From Leptospiraceae bacterium (GTDB lineage: Bacteria > Spirochaetota > Leptospiria > Leptospirales > Leptonemataceae), in the NCBI GenBank assembly GCA_020441005.1, contig JAGRNA010000034.1, forward strand, positions 1 through 36,146: a DNA stretch of 36,146 nucleotides. Reading direction: 5' to 3'. Shown here piece after piece: positions 33,379-36,146 of the stretch. A model generated the notes under the pieces. That model was not told where the DNA came from, ran no database searches, and saw only the letters and a list, made by a program, of their open reading frames with translations. A program made the translations under genes and the position numbers. The first letter of the stretch is position 1, and each line of letters starts with the position of its first letter.

Positions 33379-34755
33379 TTAGCTTTCTGACAGTTTACGG
33401 ATGGTGAGCGGCACCTTGAGCAATTTGTGCCATTGATAGCGCAGACGAAAGCGGATAAAATCAAAACTTTGTCTTTCAAAATGACAAATATAGCCCAGCG
33501 GCATGGATTTGTTAAACAGATTGCTCCAGACGATCGTAGTTGCGACCCGATGTTGCTTTTGATCAGCAGCCACCAGGGTGTCGACAAAATCGAGAATCAG
33601 TTTGCTTTCGCGCGGCCAATGCTCCTGGCAGGAAACAAAAACGCCAATCGGATGGATGTTCATCACAAAGCTGAACTGCTCGTCCTCATCATCCGGCGGG
33701 TGCATATTGACGAGCGCGGTTTGAGGGACATTTGTAAAAATAATGCGAATAAAGGAGAAGTTGACCTTGCTGCCAATCAGGGTTATCAGACCGCCGGTCA
33801 AGGGATACAGAACCAGCAGGGTAATGCGCTCGCTGGCACTCAGTTCCTTGAAAGCGCCAAAAAATCGCGGATTGGTTTCCATAAGTACGGCTAGTGCCAG
33901 CCCGCTCAACATCAGCGCCAACGCAAACCAGGTGGCAGCCGGCCATTCTGAATTGATCCAGTGCAAGCGTTCCCGATTGCGTTGCCGCTGACTAACCCAG
34001 CGCTCGTATTCCTGCTGTTGCAGCATGATGCTGACATCGTCCGCGTTGATTGCCAGCATTTTCAGGATATTGCGGCCGAAAATTTGACGCCCCAGATCGA
34101 GCAGCTGTTCCAGATACACAAAGGACAGAATCACAATCACCGGGATTGTGTAGACAGCCGGACTGTGGGTAATCAAAACCCAGTCAAAAACTCCGTGCAC
34201 CAGCACGGGCAATAAAAGGCCATAACCCAGCATCAGGGCATTGCGCAAACGCAGGGTGCGACTGACATGTTGAATATTGTTCAAGGAAGCATACGAAATA
34301 AAATACCCCATAATGCCGGACAAAAAAACATGAATCGCAACGCTGCTGATGGTACGCACCAAAATCGTAAATCCATTATAATACAACGAGTAATGCAGAT
34401 TTTCAGCGAAAGAAAAACCCAGGCCTACCAGAATCGCATGAAATATACCTTCGGTAACGGTAAACTGCGTGTTGGCTGTTTTCACTAATAAAAAAACAAA
34501 GCCATAGCGAATCAATTCTTCCGTCAGCGCGGCATACAGGAAGGCCTCGCGAAATTTGTCCGGGGTGGCAGGATACAAACTCTGCAACAGGATAGTCAGA
34601 CCACTGCTCAATATACCCCAGAAAAAGGCGGACAGAGTGATCAATCGGGAGCGCTTGAATACAAAGCTGCGAAAATAGTACCAGAAAACGAGCACGACCG
34701 GCACAATCGAGAAGAAGATCTTCAAGGCATAATCTATTACTTTGATCCAGTGCAT
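33379..34755 (-). CDS. PrsW-family intramembrane protease with PilZ-like C-terminus
   Basis: A 458-residue membrane protein. The N-terminal half (about 1-235) has seven or eight helices with the PrsW/glutamic intramembrane protease pattern: ALTEELIRYG (E79, E80), GFSFAENLHY (E118), HVFLSGIMGYF (H142) and VLVHGVFDWV (H187). A basic cytoplasmic segment follows, then two more helices (about 273-290 and 308-325). The C-terminal part (about 330-450) resembles a PilZ domain: FVMNIHPIGVFVSC, then ILDFVDTL, VATTIVWSN and GYICHFERQ. The RxxxR motif that binds c-di-GMP is not visible, so this may be a non-binding PilZ variant. PrsW cleaves anti-sigma factors in Bacillus; no partner can be proven here. 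ATG 34755 is used; a TTG at 34761 is possible. Confidence 0.78.
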   Translation of the reverse strand: MHWIKVIDYALKIFFSIVPVVLVFWYYFRSFVFKRSRLITLSAFFWGILSSGLTILLQSLYPATPDKFREAFLYAALTEELIRYGFVFLLVKTANTQFTVTEGIFHAILVGLGFSFAENLHYSLYYNGFTILVRTISSVAIHVFLSGIMGYFISYASLNNIQHVSRTLRLRNALMLGYGLLLPVLVHGVFDWVLITHSPAVYTIPVIVILSFVYLEQLLDLGRQIFGRNILKMLAINADDVSIMLQQQEYERWVSQRQRNRERLHWINSEWPAATWFALALMLSGLALAVLMETNPRFFGAFKELSASERITLLVLYPLTGGLITLIGSKVNFSFIRIIFTNVPQTALVNMHPPDDEDEQFSFVMNIHPIGVFVSCQEHWPRESKLILDFVDTLVAADQKQHRVATTIVWSNLFNKSMPLGYICHFERQSFDFIRFRLRYQWHKLLKVPLTIRKLSES

Positions 34756-34836
34756 TTTCAAAGATCAATTACCAGTTCGCCCCCGGCAAGCTGTAGCAGC
34801 TCGCAGTCCGCCTGGCCCTGATTTTACATTATCGAC

Positions 34837-34874
34837 CGCAACGCCTCGCCTTCTGCGCGTTGCGATTTTTTTTT
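34837..34874 (+). terminator. Intrinsic terminator, plus strand, with no known upstream gene
   Basis: CGCAACGC (34837-34844) and GCGTTGCG (34857-34864) form a perfect 8-bp stem with a 12-base loop, followed by A and nine T (34866-34874). This is a textbook Rho-independent terminator for rightward transcription, yet every neighbouring gene here reads leftward and the nearest plus-strand gene ends at 31286. Seen from the minus strand there is no U-run after the stem. It implies an undescribed plus-strand RNA. Confidence 0.65.
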
Positions 34875-35012
34875 CTGCCCGATCCCACTGTATGGATCCG
34901 GATTGTCCAGCAGCACCGGTCGGCAGGCAAACATCCGGCCTTGCTCCTTTCGATGCAGCCAGGGGTCACCACAAGTCAGGTACCCGTCCCGACCCTTTTT
35001 CAGGCGGGCAAA
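34875..35012. other. Gene-free stretch
   Basis: Middle of a 347-base gap between the PrsW-type gene (start 34755) and the partial carbohydrate-binding protein gene. Apart from the two flanking terminators I see no conserved element or reading frame worth calling. The PrsW gene promoter must lie in this gap, but no convincing -35/-10 pair was found. Confidence 0.4.
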
Positions 35013-35041
35013 CAAAAAAAGGACCGGTGTTGCCACCGGCC
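35013..35041 (-). terminator. Intrinsic terminator for the partial surface-protein gene
   Basis: On the minus strand CCGGTG-GCAA-CACCGG forms a perfect 6-bp stem with a tetraloop (35024-35039), followed by TCC and seven T (35020-35014). It lies about 60 bases after the stop codon of the leftward gene at 35103 and so ends its transcript, separating it from the PrsW-type gene. Confidence 0.8.
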
Positions 35042-35102
35042 CGTCCAGGAATCAATCAGGTGTCCCTGAAATTTTGTCAAAAACACGATTCGAGGGGATT
35101 AG

Positions 35103-36146
35103 CTAAAAATCGGGTCCTTCGAATCCCTCCTGACGCCGCCGATACAACATAATTGCAGCCAATGCCCCTACTGCAACAAAGAGACTGAACAGCATCACGA
35201 TATTGTTACTGTGCTGGCCGATATAGGCCGCTAGACTAGCCCGTTCCGAATTGGCTACGCGTCGCAAGCTAATCTGGCGATACATAATATTCGCATCGTA
35301 TACGCCCTGTTTGTATTTATCATTGGTCCAGACCAGATTGACGACGGTATCGCCCCCGCGCACATCCAGAAGAGCAAGACTGCTTTTGTAGGCCGTGTCG
35401 CTTGCCTGGATGCTGATATTCTCGCTTACGCCATCTGCAGCCACATTGACCGCAAAGGCCTGATAATCAGCCGGCAATCCGGCCGCCCCATAATTTTTTG
35501 CGCTTACGCGCACCTCGTAAATGCCGCTTTCGAGATTATCAAAACAATATCCAATGGTCTGGTTGGCCCAGTAGGTTCGCGCTGTTTTCTTGTCGAAGAA
35601 AAAGTTGCCATTGGTATAGCAGTGCTGATCCCCATTTCGCTTCACTTTTTTGGTCGTCTGGACCGGCGATCCCACTAACTCCAGTTTTACTGATTTAATA
35701 TTAATGTTGGCATCGTAGACCCCCTCTTTCCAGGCATCATTGGTCCACAGCAGCCAAAAGGTGTTGGCCGGCCGAATGCGCACATAAATGGAGCCGCTGT
35801 GGTATTGCTGATCAGCGGCCGGGATGGTCATTGCTCCCAGGACCTTACCCTTGTTGCCGCGGCGGACCTCAACATTAAAGTTATGATAAAAATCCGGCAA
35901 GGGGCCGTTGATATTGCGTGCAATGACGCTTAATTTTGCCCAACGATACTGACGACAAGCCGGCTTGAGTTTGATTCGGACCTTCAAGGGCTGGTTTTTC
36001 CAGTAGGTATGCACACCGCTCACCGCATCATCGTTGGGATTCGTGCTCTGATACCATTTGCCCTTTTTTGTAATCACCTTGCTCAACTGAATACAATCAC
36101 TGGCTGTCGCATTGCCATTGGCGTTGTTGCCATTGCCGTTGTTGCC
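35103..36146 (-). CDS. Membrane-anchored protein with two carbohydrate-binding-like repeats (5' truncated by window)
   Basis: The frame stays open to the window edge, so 347 C-terminal residues are seen and the true start lies outside; the in-frame TTG at 36086 is unlikely to be the start. The visible part begins with a Gly/Asn-rich linker, then two related units of about 130 residues. Each has an A-x-N ... LPDxY/LPADYxxF segment and ends in WTNDAWKEGVYDANI or WTNDKYKQGVYDANI, resembling the N-D ... D-x-N calcium and sugar contacts of CBM36/CBM60-type xylan-binding modules (DANI in place of DRNL). A C-terminal helix (IVMLFSLFVAVGALAAIMLY) followed by RRRQEG is a membrane anchor. Likely an envelope glycan-binding protein; the missing N-terminal part may hold a catalytic domain. 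Confidence 0.7.
   Translation of the reverse strand, partial: GNNGNGNNANGNATASDCIQLSKVITKKGKWYQSTNPNDDAVSGVHTYWKNQPLKVRIKLKPACRQYRWAKLSVIARNINGPLPDFYHNFNVEVRRGNKGKVLGAMTIPAADQQYHSGSIYVRIRPANTFWLLWTNDAWKEGVYDANINIKSVKLELVGSPVQTTKKVKRNGDQHCYTNGNFFFDKKTARTYWANQTIGYCFDNLESGIYEVRVSAKNYGAAGLPADYQAFAVNVAADGVSENISIQASDTAYKSSLALLDVRGGDTVVNLVWTNDKYKQGVYDANIMYRQISLRRVANSERASLAAYIGQHSNNIVMLFSLFVAVGALAAIMLYRRRQEGFEGPDF
36109..36146 (-). repeat. Gly-Asn coding low-complexity repeat
   Basis: Alternating GGCAAC/GGCAAT hexamer-like units, read on the minus strand, encode a Gly-Asn linker (GNNGNGNNANGNA). The tract reaches the window edge, so its full length is unknown. It marks a flexible spacer between an unseen N-terminal part and the repeat domains. 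Confidence 0.7.

Noticed and set aside
35108..35130. TTCGAATCCC resembling a tRNA T-arm
   Set aside because: It is the coding end of the membrane-anchored carbohydrate-binding-like protein (EGFEGPDF), with no other tRNA arm around it.
36109..36146. Tandem repeat at the window end as a CRISPR or minisatellite
   Set aside because: It is an in-frame Gly-Asn coding tract of a gene that continues past the window; units are too short and irregular for CRISPR.

Overview
The window looks like chromosomal DNA from a spirochaete of the Leptospirales type (Leptonema/Turneriella-like), at roughly 50-55% G+C by eye. I base this on a 1290-residue membrane-anchored coiled-coil protein of the kind annotated in Leptospira as SpiroCoCo, on lipoproteins with relaxed lipoboxes, and on the mix of ThrH, UbiD and long-chain acyl-CoA ligase genes. 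The assignment is an inference: there is no rRNA, tRNA or universal marker. I see no insertion sequence, prophage or CRISPR array. About 25 protein genes are supported.

Layout. 1-447: no gene, but a near-consensus extended -10 promoter reads into a G+C-rich, hairpin-dense stretch that may be a small RNA. 448-4640: an M14-type metallopeptidase (DUF2817) on the minus strand, then a plus-strand run of DUF2889 protein, NupC-type nucleoside transporter and DUF374 acyltransferase. 4825-6717: an exported protein of unknown function with repeated beta-type units. 6998-9931 (minus): an operon headed by a cobalamin riboswitch and encoding two lipoproteins, a DUF4430 (transcobalamin-like) lipoprotein and a DUF6580 membrane protein. 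This is the most interesting system here and probably a vitamin B12 capture and uptake module. 9940-11889 (minus): prepilin peptidase and a class I aminotransferase, divergent from thrH (plus). 12630-15480 (minus): an HDOD protein with a degenerate GHKL ATPase-like N-terminus, then an HX4D acyltransferase-like protein. 15599-18905 (plus): adenosine kinase, a GT4 glycosyltransferase and a kinase-fold protein in one probable operon.

19044-22121 (minus): small membrane protein, ECF sigma factor, probable membrane anti-sigma factor and a Tat-signal amidohydrolase, with abutting or overlapping genes. 22326-25770 (minus): TetR regulator, tandem-hotdog thioesterase and UbiD-family decarboxylase. 25797-29669 (minus): the giant coiled-coil protein. 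29812-31286 (plus): a methyltransferase and RecX. 31389-36146 (minus): long-chain acyl-CoA ligase, a PrsW-family intramembrane protease with a PilZ-like C-terminus, and the 3' part of a gene for a membrane-anchored protein with two carbohydrate-binding-like repeats that runs off the window end.

Lipid metabolism recurs: two acyltransferase-like proteins, a thioesterase with an adjacent TetR regulator, and an acyl-CoA ligase. Envelope and signalling functions dominate the rest. Starts were chosen by family alignment from memory, ribosome-binding sites and gene spacing; several TTG/GTG choices are uncertain and flagged.
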